NCBI GenBank assembly: GCA_029861795.1
Contig: JAOTYS010000237.1
Location: 1-7,319, forward strand
Reading direction: 5' to 3'
Length of the DNA: 7,319 nucleotides
Origin: Gammaproteobacteria bacterium
GTDB lineage: Bacteria; Pseudomonadota; Gammaproteobacteria; Arenicellales; JAOTYS01
Shown here: piece by piece, positions 1 to 5,422 of the stretch
Layout: each line of letters begins with the position of its first letter
Position numbering within the stretch: position 1 is the first letter of the stretch
Notes under the pieces: model-generated
Databases searched by the model: none
Seen by the model: only the letters and a program-made list of their open reading frames with translations
What the model was told of the DNA's origin: nothing
Translations under genes and position numbers: made by a program

Positions 1-1
1 G

Positions 2-241
2 ATTACGTCAGGGTTGGGATCACTGGGGATGCATCATATCTTGCAACATGGTGCCTCTGGTTATTATCCACTGCGACTTGTATGACCACTGGTTGACGCG
101 GGTCGCCTTCACTTAGTTCCTGACGCGCCCGAGTTCACACGCTCCGTTTACGCTGTGTATTCACGAATCGCCGAGAACCAGATCTGGTTTAACACCGCGC
201 TTGTTGGTTTAAAACGGTTGACTTCAAAGATGCTTCTATAA
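2..241 (+). pseudogene. LysR-type transcriptional regulator, C-terminal fragment with in-frame TGA
   Basis: The frame opening at base 2 encodes the last part of a LysR-family effector-binding domain and ends at TAA 239-241; the 5' part lies outside the window. Visible marks are the GASGYYPLRLV segment, which matches the usual 'G-x-G-Y-L-P-x-x-L-V' strand and turn, followed by PLVDAGRLHLVPDAPEF, SVYAVYS and the WFNTALVGLKRL helix, all in the order seen at the end of LysR effector domains. Between LRLV and PLVDAG sits TGA at 83-85 (28th visible codon). Relatives often have Arg at this point, and CGA to TGA is a single transition. No frame change occurs, so this is a nonsense interruption and not a frameshift. 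The family consists of dimeric or tetrameric DNA-binding regulators; the target is unknown. It could be a true pseudogene, a sequencing error or a leaky stop (UGA followed by C is a comparatively leaky context). The family call is from remembered motifs. Confidence 0.72.
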
Positions 242-251
242 ACCAACCGTT
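204..251. repeat. Short overlapping inverted repeats upstream of the methyltransferase start
   Basis: TTGGTTTA at 204-211 is the reverse complement of TAAACCAA at 239-246, and AACGGTTG at 213-220 is the reverse complement of CAACCGTT at 244-251. The two pairings share bases in the right arm, so they are alternatives and not one long stem. The segment covers the end of the regulator frame and the 25-base gap before the ATG at 267. It could be an operator or a chance arrangement; no function can be assigned. Confidence 0.3.
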
Positions 252-266
252 GATTGAGCTGCAGAC

Positions 267-944
267 ATGATCAGAGAGCTGTACTACTTCTTCCGATATG
301 GTCCTAAGGTACAGAAACTGCAGAAAGATCTGGGTCTCGTTGAATGTCTGAAAACAATCTCGAAGGAACTCGATGCCGATGGCTACGCGGAGCTCCGTAC
401 TAGCCTTGTTGGTGACCTTGAGGGAGACATTCTAGAAATTGGTGCGGGGACTGGTGCAACGTTTTCGTATTACGGATCGCAGGCCAAAGTCGCCGCTATT
501 GAACCAAACGAAGAACTCAGAGCTGCGGCCGGAGAAGCGACGAAATGTGTCGATGCCGAAATCTGTGTCCTCCCTGGTACCGGAGAAGATCTCTCTTTCA
601 AGGATGCAGTCTTCGATGTGGTAACCGCTTCGCTGGTCCTGTGCAGCGTCATCTCACCTTTGAAGACCCTGGAAGAGTTCAAGCGGGTATTTCGGCCGTG
701 AGGTCAGATTCGCCTTATGGAGCATGTCCGCAGCCAACATTGGCTCGCGGGCCCTCTTATGGATCTGTCGAATCCGATTTGGCTGCGCATAAACAAAATC
801 GGCTGCAATTTGAATCGAGAAACCGTGAAGTCTGTTCAAGACGCTGACTTCAAGATCCAATCGGTTGAGTCCCACAAGATTTTTTCAAAAGCTGCTCCCG
901 CTGTCTTTCCGATCCGCATCATCAAAGCTGAGCGCCAAGCCTAA
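267..944 (+). pseudogene. Class I SAM-dependent methyltransferase interrupted by in-frame TGA
   Basis: Read through one stop, this frame gives a 225-residue methyltransferase of the UbiE/METTL7-like type. The SAM-binding loop is EIGAGTG at residues 57-63, the acidic residue closing strand 2 is E79 (AIEPN), and motifs FDVVTASLVLCSV and EFKRVFRP follow as in the family. At 699-701 the codon after FRP is TGA, where relatives have the first Gly of 'RPGG'; GGA to TGA is one substitution. The same frame then continues GQIRLMEHVRS, LNRETV and a typical C-terminal end to TAA 942-944. The part before the stop is 144 residues and lacks the last strands of the Rossmann-like fold, so it is unlikely to be active alone. 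A GAGGT at 700-704 lies 12 bases before ATG 717, so restart of the C-terminal 75 residues is conceivable but weak. The substrate is unknown. The start at 267 has only a poor ribosome binding site and lies 25 bases after the regulator fragment, on the same strand. Confidence 0.82.
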
Positions 945-1284
945 AAACTGTATCGAGTCCGACCGGTAAAACTGCTGCGCGGTTTGGTTCCCTCGCTGTC
1001 TCGGCGGCGGACTATTGCTAGAACACAAATGTCGTAAGGATAAACATTCAAACACGATGATAACTGACAGCCGAGAAAGGGTTTTTTTGCAACCAATGGC
1101 CCGTTAATGTTTACGCTGCGTGGGTGAAGAACGGGAAAACGGGAGCGGATAAATCGAAATGATTGTGGGCGACTACGTGCGCCCCGCCGAATTCCTTGCA
1201 GGTACGCCCATAGGATCTACACTCATTAGAGGCTGGTTATGCCGTCTGGGCGACCAACGTCTTAGTAAGTGGGGGGTAGATCTA
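945..1284. other. Intergenic region before the lipoprotein gene
   Basis: I see no convincing gene here. An in-frame ATG at 1159 could extend the lipoprotein by 42 residues without meeting a stop, but it has no good ribosome binding site and would bury the signal peptide, so I reject it as the main start. The stretch 1091-1112 resembles 2251-2272 upstream of gfa (18 of 22 bases). No strong sigma-70 promoter stands out. The left arm of the start-codon inverted repeat lies at 1221-1230. Confidence 0.6.
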
Positions 1285-1290
1285 ATGAGT
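1221..1290 (+). promoter_or_regulatory. Inverted repeat that covers the lipoprotein start codon
   Basis: ACTCATTAGA at 1221-1230 is the exact reverse complement of TCTAATGAGT at 1281-1290, and the second arm contains the ATG at 1285-1287. The purine-rich ribosome binding site GGGGGG (1271-1276) lies inside the loop, 8 bases before the ATG. A smaller hairpin can form within the loop (GGT and GCC around 1235-1243 with GGGC and ACC around 1248-1255). If the transcript begins upstream of 1221, this fold would hide the start codon. The pairing is seen directly; regulation of translation is inference, and a 10-bp match could arise by chance somewhere in a window of this size. Confidence 0.4.
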
Positions 1291-1983
1291 AAGTTGATTG
1301 GCAACGCACAAAGTAGGGCAGTTTGGGCGGTCATTATCGGAGCCGCCACTGTGCTGTCTGCATGTGGTGGCGGTGGTTCCAGCAGCAGCGGGGCTGGAGG
1401 AGGCAGCGCGACAGTGACTGGTAACGTCAGTCAGTTCTCGGGCGGTCAGGCATTCCTAATGCCTGCTGACCGGCCTGAAGGTGTGTCGAGGATCGCAGAC
1501 CTCTTTGTGGAGTTTATGATCAGGTCCGCATGGGCCAACATGGCCGGACTTGAAGTGAGCTTAGGCGGCAGCGAAGACCTCACGGACGCTGATGGTTCGT
1601 TCGAGCTGACGAATGTGGCTGCAGGGGCTCAAAGGCTTTGCGTCAGCAATGGTGTCATCGAACTGTGTGCAACAGTATCAGGGGTGGCACCGAATTCGGA
1701 AATCACGTACGAAGATGTCACATGTACGGAAACACAATGCAGCATCGGCAAAATCACTGTCGCAAGCATGGACGATGGCATCAGTGATGACAGCAGCGGT
1801 TCCCATGCGCAGAAAAAAGTGGTGATCTGTCACAAAGGGAAGAACATATCAGTAGGAGCACCTGCGGTACCGGCTCACCAGGCGCACGGGGATACCATCG
1901 GCGCATGTGTGAGCACCGATCATTCCACGGGTGGGGACACGGTTGATGAATCAGAAGGGGAGACCGGTACGAACACCGGGTGA
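1285..1983 (+). CDS. Secreted lipoprotein with carboxypeptidase-regulatory-like domain and CH...HGD...C motif
   Basis: This 232-residue protein starts at ATG 1285, chosen because it puts a GGGGGG ribosome binding site 8 bases upstream and a textbook lipoprotein signal at the N-terminus: hydrophobic residues 12-24 and lipobox L-S-A-C with the lipidated cysteine at C27. A Gly/Ser linker (28-40) follows. Residues about 41-115 (TVTGNVS, GLEVSLGG, TDADGSFELTNVAAG) look like a carboxypeptidase-regulatory-like beta-sandwich. Residues 177-208 carry the motif VVICHKGKNISV with C182 and H183, then HQAHGD with H198, H201 and D203, and C208. I know this motif from many exported bacterial proteins, often near the C-terminus, without an established function; the His/Cys/Asp set could bind a metal. 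The last 24 residues are acidic and low in complexity. The expected place is the outer membrane surface or periplasm. It is a single-gene unit ending in a terminator. Confidence 0.87.
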   Translation: MSKLIGNAQSRAVWAVIIGAATVLSACGGGGSSSSGAGGGSATVTGNVSQFSGGQAFLMPADRPEGVSRIADLFVEFMIRSAWANMAGLEVSLGGSEDLTDADGSFELTNVAAGAQRLCVSNGVIELCATVSGVAPNSEITYEDVTCTETQCSIGKITVASMDDGISDDSSGSHAQKKVVICHKGKNISVGAPAVPAHQAHGDTIGACVSTDHSTGGDTVDESEGETGTNTG

Positions 1984-2009
1984 TGTCCACGGAACTTGGC
2001 CACACCAGA

Positions 2010-2031
2010 AAACCCCGCTTAGGCGGGGTTT
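2010..2031 (+). terminator. Intrinsic terminator of the lipoprotein gene
   Basis: AAACCCCGC-type arm at 2010-2018 (AAACCCCGC read with its A at 2010) pairs perfectly with GCGGGGTTT-side arm 2023-2031 around a TTAG loop, giving a 9-bp GC-rich stem, followed by a pyrimidine run TCTCTT. It starts 27 bases after the stop codon at 1981-1983. The flanking A and T runs may make it work in both directions. Confidence 0.88.
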
Positions 2032-2033
2032 CT

Positions 2034-2360
2034 CTTGCCCGCTCCGCTAGATAGTCTCTGACACTTCTGAAAAGCTGATCGACGCCGACGTTATCAGCAA
2101 CCCTACAACCTTATATGTCATCGCTAGAACGCGATAGGCTTGCCCGGTATACGATGACAAACACGTTCAATGATGAAGTGGAATGACTGCGTTGACAACT
2201 GACCTCTTTCTTGTGGTGTCTGAGAACGGGGAAAGGGGGTTTCCAGCAGCAACAAATAGCCCATTAAGGTTTGGCTTCTGTACTGGGGAATGATAATTTG
2301 AAGGTGTTGGTCGCGGTCCGAGTCCGTGGTCAATACAGAGTTGCTAGAGGAGGAACTATT
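2034..2360. other. Intergenic region before gfa
   Basis: No gene is supported here. The gfa frame is open back to a TTG at 2271, but the strong ribosome binding site and family alignment place the start at 2361. A TTGACA hexamer occurs at 2192-2197, but nothing like TATAAT lies 16-18 bases downstream. The small palindrome GGAAA-GGGGG-TTTCC is at 2230-2244. Bases 2251-2272 resemble 1091-1112 upstream of the lipoprotein gene. Confidence 0.55.
2346..2354 (+). promoter_or_regulatory. Ribosome binding site of gfa
   Basis: AGAGGAGGA ends 6 bases before the ATG at 2361. This strong Shine-Dalgarno sequence decides the start over the in-frame TTG at 2271. Confidence 0.85.
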
Positions 2361-2939
2361 ATGAATAGTGCAATCAAGATACATCCCGCGGTCGATGGTG
2401 GATTAAAACCCGCTGCGGCGAACTTTGCGGGCGGGACGCTGTTATGTGATTGTTCGCAGAATAAGGTTGCAGTGGCGATCAAAGGGCAGTGCGCACACAA
2501 TCACGTGTGTGGTTGTACTAAATGCTGGAAGCCGGAAGGAGCATTGTTTTCCCAGGTCGCGGTTGTCCCACGTGAAAACCTCAGCGTAACCGAGAACGGG
2601 GACAAACTTGGAATGGTGGATCCTAATGCAGCCATTCAGCGGCATGCTTGCAAAGAGTGTGGCGTTCACATGTACGGTCGCATCGAGAACCAAGGTCATC
2701 CATTGTATGGATTCGATTTTATTCATACCGAGCGATCGAACGAAGAGGGCTGGGCACCTGCCGAATTCGCCGCTTTTGTTTCGTCAATTATCGAATCGGG
2801 TGCAAATCCAGATGACATGGGCGCAGTCAGGGCAAGGTTGAGAGAACTCGGTCTGGAGCCTTACGATTGCTTGTTCCCACCCCTGATGGACGCTATCGCG
2901 ACTCACACCGCCAAGGCCGCCGGTGTGCTCAGCAGCTGA
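2361..2939 (+). CDS. gfa: S-(hydroxymethyl)glutathione synthase (glutathione-dependent formaldehyde-activating enzyme)
   Basis: The 192-residue product matches Gfa (EC 4.4.1.22) in length and motifs. The enzyme speeds condensation of formaldehyde with glutathione to S-hydroxymethylglutathione, the substrate of glutathione-dependent formaldehyde dehydrogenase, in the cytoplasm. All zinc ligands are present with family spacing: C29 and C31 (LLCDC) with C97 and C100 (CKECGVH) for the structural zinc, and C50, C52 and C55 (CGCTKC) for the catalytic zinc. Compared with the Paracoccus enzyme numbering as I remember it (31/33/99/102 and 52/54/57), every ligand is shifted by two. The C-terminal [19 protein letters not shown] is also typical and separates true Gfa from the many shorter Gfa/CENP-V-fold proteins. 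No formaldehyde dehydrogenase, esterase or methylotrophy gene lies beside it, so it appears as a single gene, probably for formaldehyde detoxification. No terminator is evident after it. Confidence 0.95.
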   Translation: MNSAIKIHPAVDGGLKPAAANFAGGTLLCDCSQNKVAVAIKGQCAHNHVCGCTKCWKPEGALFSQVAVVPRENLSVTENGDKLGMVDPNAAIQRHACKECGVHMYGRIENQGHPLYGFDFIHTERSNEEGWAPAEFAAFVSSIIESGANPDDMGAVRARLRELGLEPYDCLFPPLMDAIATHTAKAAGVLSS

Positions 2940-3095
2940 TGCAATACCAATAGTACGATCGTAGAGGAATATCTATAGGGTCGGAGTCATAGCTGTCGCA
3001 CAAAAATGAGAATGGATTGGGTCAAAACGTTGACGGCGAAACGATTCGCGCTATGAACCGCAGTATGGACATGATCGGTCATTGCGCTGCTTTGT

Positions 3096-3206
3096 CATTC
3101 CGGAAGCTTGTCCCCGTGAAAACGGGGAGCGCGCAGCGCTTATCCGGAATCCAGGAATTTCAATGATTTGCTGGATGCCGGATAACGCCTGCGGCGTTTC
3201 CGGCAT
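3096..3206. repeat. Composite extragenic palindromic element (REP/MITE-like, several hairpins)
   Basis: The segment begins CATTCCGG and ends CCGGCAT and folds as two facing hairpins. Left: ATTCCGGAAGC (3097-3107) with GCTTaTCCGGAAT (3138-3150, one bulged A). It encloses CCCCGT-GAAA-ACGGGG (3112-3127), a stem with a GNRA-type loop, and AGCGC-GCA-GCGCT (3128-3140), whose end overlaps the outer stem. Right: ATGCCGGAtAACGCC (3175-3189) with GGCGTTTCCGGCAT (3193-3206), loop TGC, one bulged T. The halves are also inverted copies of each other: TTATCCGGAATCCAG (3140-3154) pairs with CTGGATGCCGGATAA (3171-3185) with one mismatch. I recognise the outer pattern as that of dispersed proteobacterial repeats with 'GTCATTCC...GGAATCCAG' ends. 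It lies between the end of gfa and the convergent minus-strand gene. No transposase or clear target duplication is visible. Whether it is mobile, an mRNA stabiliser or a terminator cannot be told here. Confidence 0.82.
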
Positions 3207-3243
3207 GGCGGTAGTGAGTTTATGGGACAGCAGTGGACGGGAG

Positions 3244-3281
3244 TCGATCGATGTCTTAGATTGATTCCACACATCAATCGA
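3244..3281. repeat. Inverted repeat downstream of the minus-strand gene
   Basis: TCGATCGATGT (3244-3254) faces ACATCAATCGA (3271-3281): 10 of 11 pairs match, and on the minus-strand transcript the odd pair is a G-U wobble, giving an 11-bp stem with a 16-base loop. An alternative hairpin GATTGAT (3259-3265) with ATCAATC (3273-3279) competes with it. It lies about 70 bases past the stop of the minus-strand gene. There is no U-run, so it is a weak candidate for a terminator. Confidence 0.45.
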
Positions 3282-3352
3282 TTGCTTGGCACTAGATAAC
3301 AATCGGAATCGCAATGCCCCCTATATGGTTTGCAATTGCCAATTTCACAATT

Positions 3353-3778
3353 CTATGGCTGAACCGATCTATTTGCGTTTTTCTCCCAGACGTGAAAGAC
3401 GATGACACAATCGTTATAAGGGTGGACGTTGAAGTAGAACGTTTTAGTGTACTCGTTCCAGGCGTACATCGCGGTTGGCGATGGCGCCAGAACGAGGTTC
3501 CCCTGTTGATCCTGACCGGCCGATACACCGACATATACTCCGCGGGGGTCGGGACTGGATATCTCCCCCCGTCCTTGGCACGAATAAGATAGTCTTCCGA
3601 AAGTCGGCTGATAAGGGACTTCATTTATTGTCCACAATGGTACCTGCCTGATAGAGGACTGCGCGTTTACCTTGCCTTTAAACTTTAAAACCGTTGGTGG
3701 GCCAATCTCTATACCGTACGTTGTATTGGAGAAATAAGTAAGCAAGCCCATCACAATTGAAGTTAAGATGATCTTCAA
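3353..3778 (-). CDS. Small exported protein of unknown family
   Basis: This 141-residue frame is the best coding candidate between 2940 and 4010. It starts with TTG at 3776-3778 (the frame is closed just upstream by TAG) after an AAAGG about 9 bases away. Residues 1-22 form a signal peptide: K2, hydrophobic core I3-Y15, and a likely cut after T-Y-G. The mature part is about 119 residues, rich in Tyr, Pro and polar residues, with two cysteines (C67, C124) that could form one disulfide, and ends in strand-like segments TFYFNVHPYN and CVIVFHVWE. This suggests a small periplasmic or secreted beta-rich domain. I do not recognise the family. It is alone on the minus strand, facing gfa and diverging from the TfoX-like gene; a TTGACT (minus strand, plus coordinates 3859-3864) is a weak possible -35. 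Function unknown; that it is coding at all rests on the signal peptide and absence of any competing gene. Confidence 0.62.
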   Translation of the reverse strand: MKIILTSIVMGLLTYFSNTTYGIEIGPPTVLKFKGKVNAQSSIRQVPLWTINEVPYQPTFGRLSYSCQGRGEISSPDPRGVYVGVSAGQDQQGNLVLAPSPTAMYAWNEYTKTFYFNVHPYNDCVIVFHVWEKNANRSVQP

Positions 3779-3927
3779 CTTGACTAACCTTTGACGCGAT
3801 CAGTAGAGGCGTTGAGATTAATTAGCGGGGGATTTCCAAATTACAGACTTCCACCAGGAGTCAAGCCTGGATTCTAGCCTATCGAAACACTATAAGCTCG
3901 TTTTCGACAGCATGCTAGTCGCGTGCA

Positions 3928-3956
3928 TTGTTAACAGAATATACGTTCGATAATCT
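3928..3956 (+). promoter_or_regulatory. Possible promoter of the tfoX-like gene
   Basis: TTGTTA (3928-3933) is followed after 17 bases by TAATCT (3951-3956), and an overlapping GATAAT (3949-3954) matches the -10 consensus at 5 of 6 positions but at a short 15-base spacing. The surroundings are AT-rich and lie 55 bases before the ATG at 4011. This is a weak call made by eye. Confidence 0.28.
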
Positions 3957-4010
3957 TTATGTTTTGAATTTTGTTTTCAGGACGTATCCGGGGAGCAGAC
4001 ATTCAGCAAA

Positions 4011-4388
4011 ATGCCTATATCAAGGAGAGAAAGTGAGTTCGTGTCCTATTTGGTTGATTTGCTGCAAACTGTGGGCCCCGTGACTGCGAAGCGAATGTTT
4101 GGTGGCTATGGCTTCTTCCTGGAGGGGCTGATGTTCGCCCTATTGGAAGATAACACACTCTATCTAGAGGCTGATGACGCAATAGCTGATGAGTTTAAAC
4201 AGAGGAACTTAGAACCCTTCACGTACTATAAGAAGGGAAAACCGTTTTCCCTATCCTACTACCAAGCCCCAGAAGAGTCCTTGGAAAGTATGGAGGAAAT
4301 GGCGATCTGGGCAAATAAGTCCTATGGTGCAGCGCTAAGGGCAGCGGCTAAAAAGCGGAAGAAGAGAAAAGGCGATAGTGGTGAATGA
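4011..4388 (+). CDS. TfoX/Sxy N-terminal-domain protein
   Basis: The 125-residue product is a stand-alone TfoX N-terminal domain. The signature is KRMFGGYGFFLEGLMFAL at residues 26-43, followed by NTLYLEAD and the EPFTYYKKGKPFSLSYYQAPEE segment near residues 68-90, then a helix ending in the strongly basic tail KKRKKRKG. TfoX/Sxy of Haemophilus, Vibrio and E. coli works with CRP to switch on competence genes and has an extra C-terminal domain; this protein lacks it, as do many short family members whose role is unknown. It should therefore not be taken as a competence activator on this evidence. The nearest purine-rich motif, GGGGAG (3990-3995), is 15 bases before the ATG, so initiation may be weak. 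The 3' end overlaps the next gene by 11 bases, which suggests one transcript and coupled translation. Confidence 0.9.
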   Translation: MPISRRESEFVSYLVDLLQTVGPVTAKRMFGGYGFFLEGLMFALLEDNTLYLEADDAIADEFKQRNLEPFTYYKKGKPFSLSYYQAPEESLESMEEMAIWANKSYGAALRAAAKKRKKRKGDSGE

Positions 4389-4998
4389 AAAGGCGCACAT
4401 TTTTCGGCTCTGCTTGTTTCTGGTTTTCTCGCCGTTGTCCTCCGCCGACGAGTTCAAGGTCCATGGGGAGGACTGGAAGGCAGTACTCTCAAATGCGCTC
4501 GAAAAAGCACAAGCGGTGGTCGTTGCAGAGGTTGCGCGAGGTGATCGCTTCACGATTGTTGGGAGCCTCTACGGCCAGCTTCCCATAGGACAAGAGCTCT
4601 TGTTTGCGTACTGTGACCAGATCCTAATGATTGGGTCGACGCAGCAGCACCTCGACGACCTTGTGTCAGGAGCGCCCGTTGTTGATGTTCCAGTGCGCCA
4701 GGAGGATGTTATTGAGATCCCTGACGGGCGGACATTCGACGATTATTCCCCACCCGTATCAGGCGATCGTTATCTGCTTGTTCTTTGGCGTCTCGATTCT
4801 CCGAGATGGGGCTTTGTGCGTCAGACTGTTGGTGACTTTTTGCTACTACGCAAAGATAAGGTGTTTCGAAGCACGTTCGCAAAGGTTGGTGACACAACGC
4901 ATTCTTTATGGATGCCGCTGCTGCCCGAGGCGACGGCTAATAGTTTGATCGGTTTCGTAAAAGAGCAAACCAAGCGGCGTCTTGAGGGATTGCAATAG
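4378..4998 (+). CDS. Exported protein of unknown function
   Basis: A 206-residue product from GTG 4378; the next codon, GTG 4381, is an equally possible start. AAAAGG just upstream serves either. Residues 8-20 (IFRLCLFLVFSPL) are a hydrophobic signal core, with a likely signal peptidase I cut after S-S-A23, so the protein is probably periplasmic or secreted. Residues 34-60 (NALEKAQAVVVAEVARGD, then FTIVGSLYGQLPIGQELLF) read like the first strands of an OB-type beta-barrel seen in exported proteins of the form 'ADVVVvGkV...vlkG...Ge', and later segments (RYLLVLWRLD) alternate as strands. This is a resemblance only; I do not recognise a named family. A single cysteine remains in the mature part. 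It overlaps the TfoX-like gene in a different frame, and the two are probably co-transcribed, though a link in function is not evident. Confidence 0.8.
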   Translation: MVNEKAHIFRLCLFLVFSPLSSADEFKVHGEDWKAVLSNALEKAQAVVVAEVARGDRFTIVGSLYGQLPIGQELLFAYCDQILMIGSTQQHLDDLVSGAPVVDVPVRQEDVIEIPDGRTFDDYSPPVSGDRYLLVLWRLDSPRWGFVRQTVGDFLLLRKDKVFRSTFAKVGDTTHSLWMPLLPEATANSLIGFVKEQTKRRLEGLQ

Positions 4999-5129
4999 CG
5001 ACGCTGCCCTGATCTTCTAGAGCTCGCCCTGGGAGCCGAGACAATGCATCGCAGCGTGCCTTAAGATAAAGCGCTCATCCATAAGGACTAGATTTGAGTC
5101 ATGACCGCCTCAATCTCTCACTGTTCTCG

Positions 5130-5138
5130 AAGGAGGTG
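5130..5138 (+). promoter_or_regulatory. Ribosome binding site of the 63-residue membrane protein
   Basis: AAGGAGGTG, an almost complete complement to the 16S rRNA 3' end, lies 5 bases before the ATG at 5144. It is the strongest ribosome binding site in the window and is the main support that the short frame is translated. Confidence 0.85.
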
Positions 5139-5143
5139 CCATA

Positions 5144-5335
5144 ATGGCCCATGATCACCCTGGATTCTGGTTGGAGCTCGCAGGAAAGATCTGCCCTCCA
5201 ATTCTTGCGGCGACGCTGGTGGGATGTCTCCTATCCAGCAAGTTTGAGCCGCTTCACTTGTTACTTATCGGCGTGGGTTTCGTGCTGATTAGTCTGCATC
5301 ATTGGAGCACGTACCATGGTTCTGCTCATCGTTGA
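5144..5335 (+). CDS. Small two-helix inner membrane protein
   Basis: This 63-residue protein begins MAHDHPGFWLELAG and has two hydrophobic segments, about residues 16-31 (CPPILAATLVGCLL) and 37-51 (LHLLLIGVGFVLISL), joined by a short SSKFEP turn. The short ends are rich in histidine (H3, H5, H52, H53, H58, H62). The short turn and both termini on one side fit a helical hairpin in the cytoplasmic membrane. I do not recognise the family and give no function. It is separated from the gene before it by 145 bases and from the cupin gene after it by 87 bases, on the same strand. No terminator is seen on either side, so co-transcription with the cupin gene is possible. Confidence 0.75.
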   Translation: MAHDHPGFWLELAGKICPPILAATLVGCLLSSKFEPLHLLLIGVGFVLISLHHWSTYHGSAHR

Positions 5336-5422
5336 TGACATCGGTTCTGGCCTATTTGGGGGTGCGCTCACGAAAGCTATTCGGAAGGGTAAGATTCTGG
5401 CTCAAAGTCAGCGAGTGCAATC

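Noticed and set aside
2..944. Alternative genetic code in which TGA is sense
   Set aside because: The two sites would need different residues (Arg and Gly), and the lipoprotein, gfa, tfoX-like, 63-residue membrane protein and bicupin genes end normally at TGA.
1081..1120. Integron-type attC site suggested by GCCCGTTAATG and single-gene layout
   Set aside because: There is no GTTRRRY/RYYYAAC pair or the expected imperfect hairpin, and the genes are not bounded by similar sites.
1159..1284. Upstream in-frame ATG that would lengthen the lipoprotein by 42 residues
   Set aside because: It lacks a good ribosome binding site and would put the lipoprotein signal in the middle of the protein; ATG 1285 has both a G-rich site and a correct N-terminal signal.
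2192..2220. TTGACA as a promoter for gfa
   Set aside because: No sequence like TATAAT is found at the right distance.
2271..2360. Upstream TTG extension of gfa
   Set aside because: AGAGGAGGA 6 bases before ATG 2361 and the exact family spacing of the zinc ligands fix the shorter start.
2954..2963. TACGATCGTA perfect palindrome
   Set aside because: It is short and isolated, lies downstream of gfa with no nearby promoter, and is likely to be chance.
3314..3592. Plus-strand open frame of 92 residues opposite the minus-strand exported protein
   Set aside because: It has no ribosome binding site or recognisable features and mirrors the minus-strand gene, which has a signal peptide.
5001..5057. 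ACGCTGC (5001-5007) with GCAGCGT (5051-5057) as a terminator or small RNA
   Set aside because: The stem is only 7 bp with a 43-base loop and no U-run; this is expected by chance.
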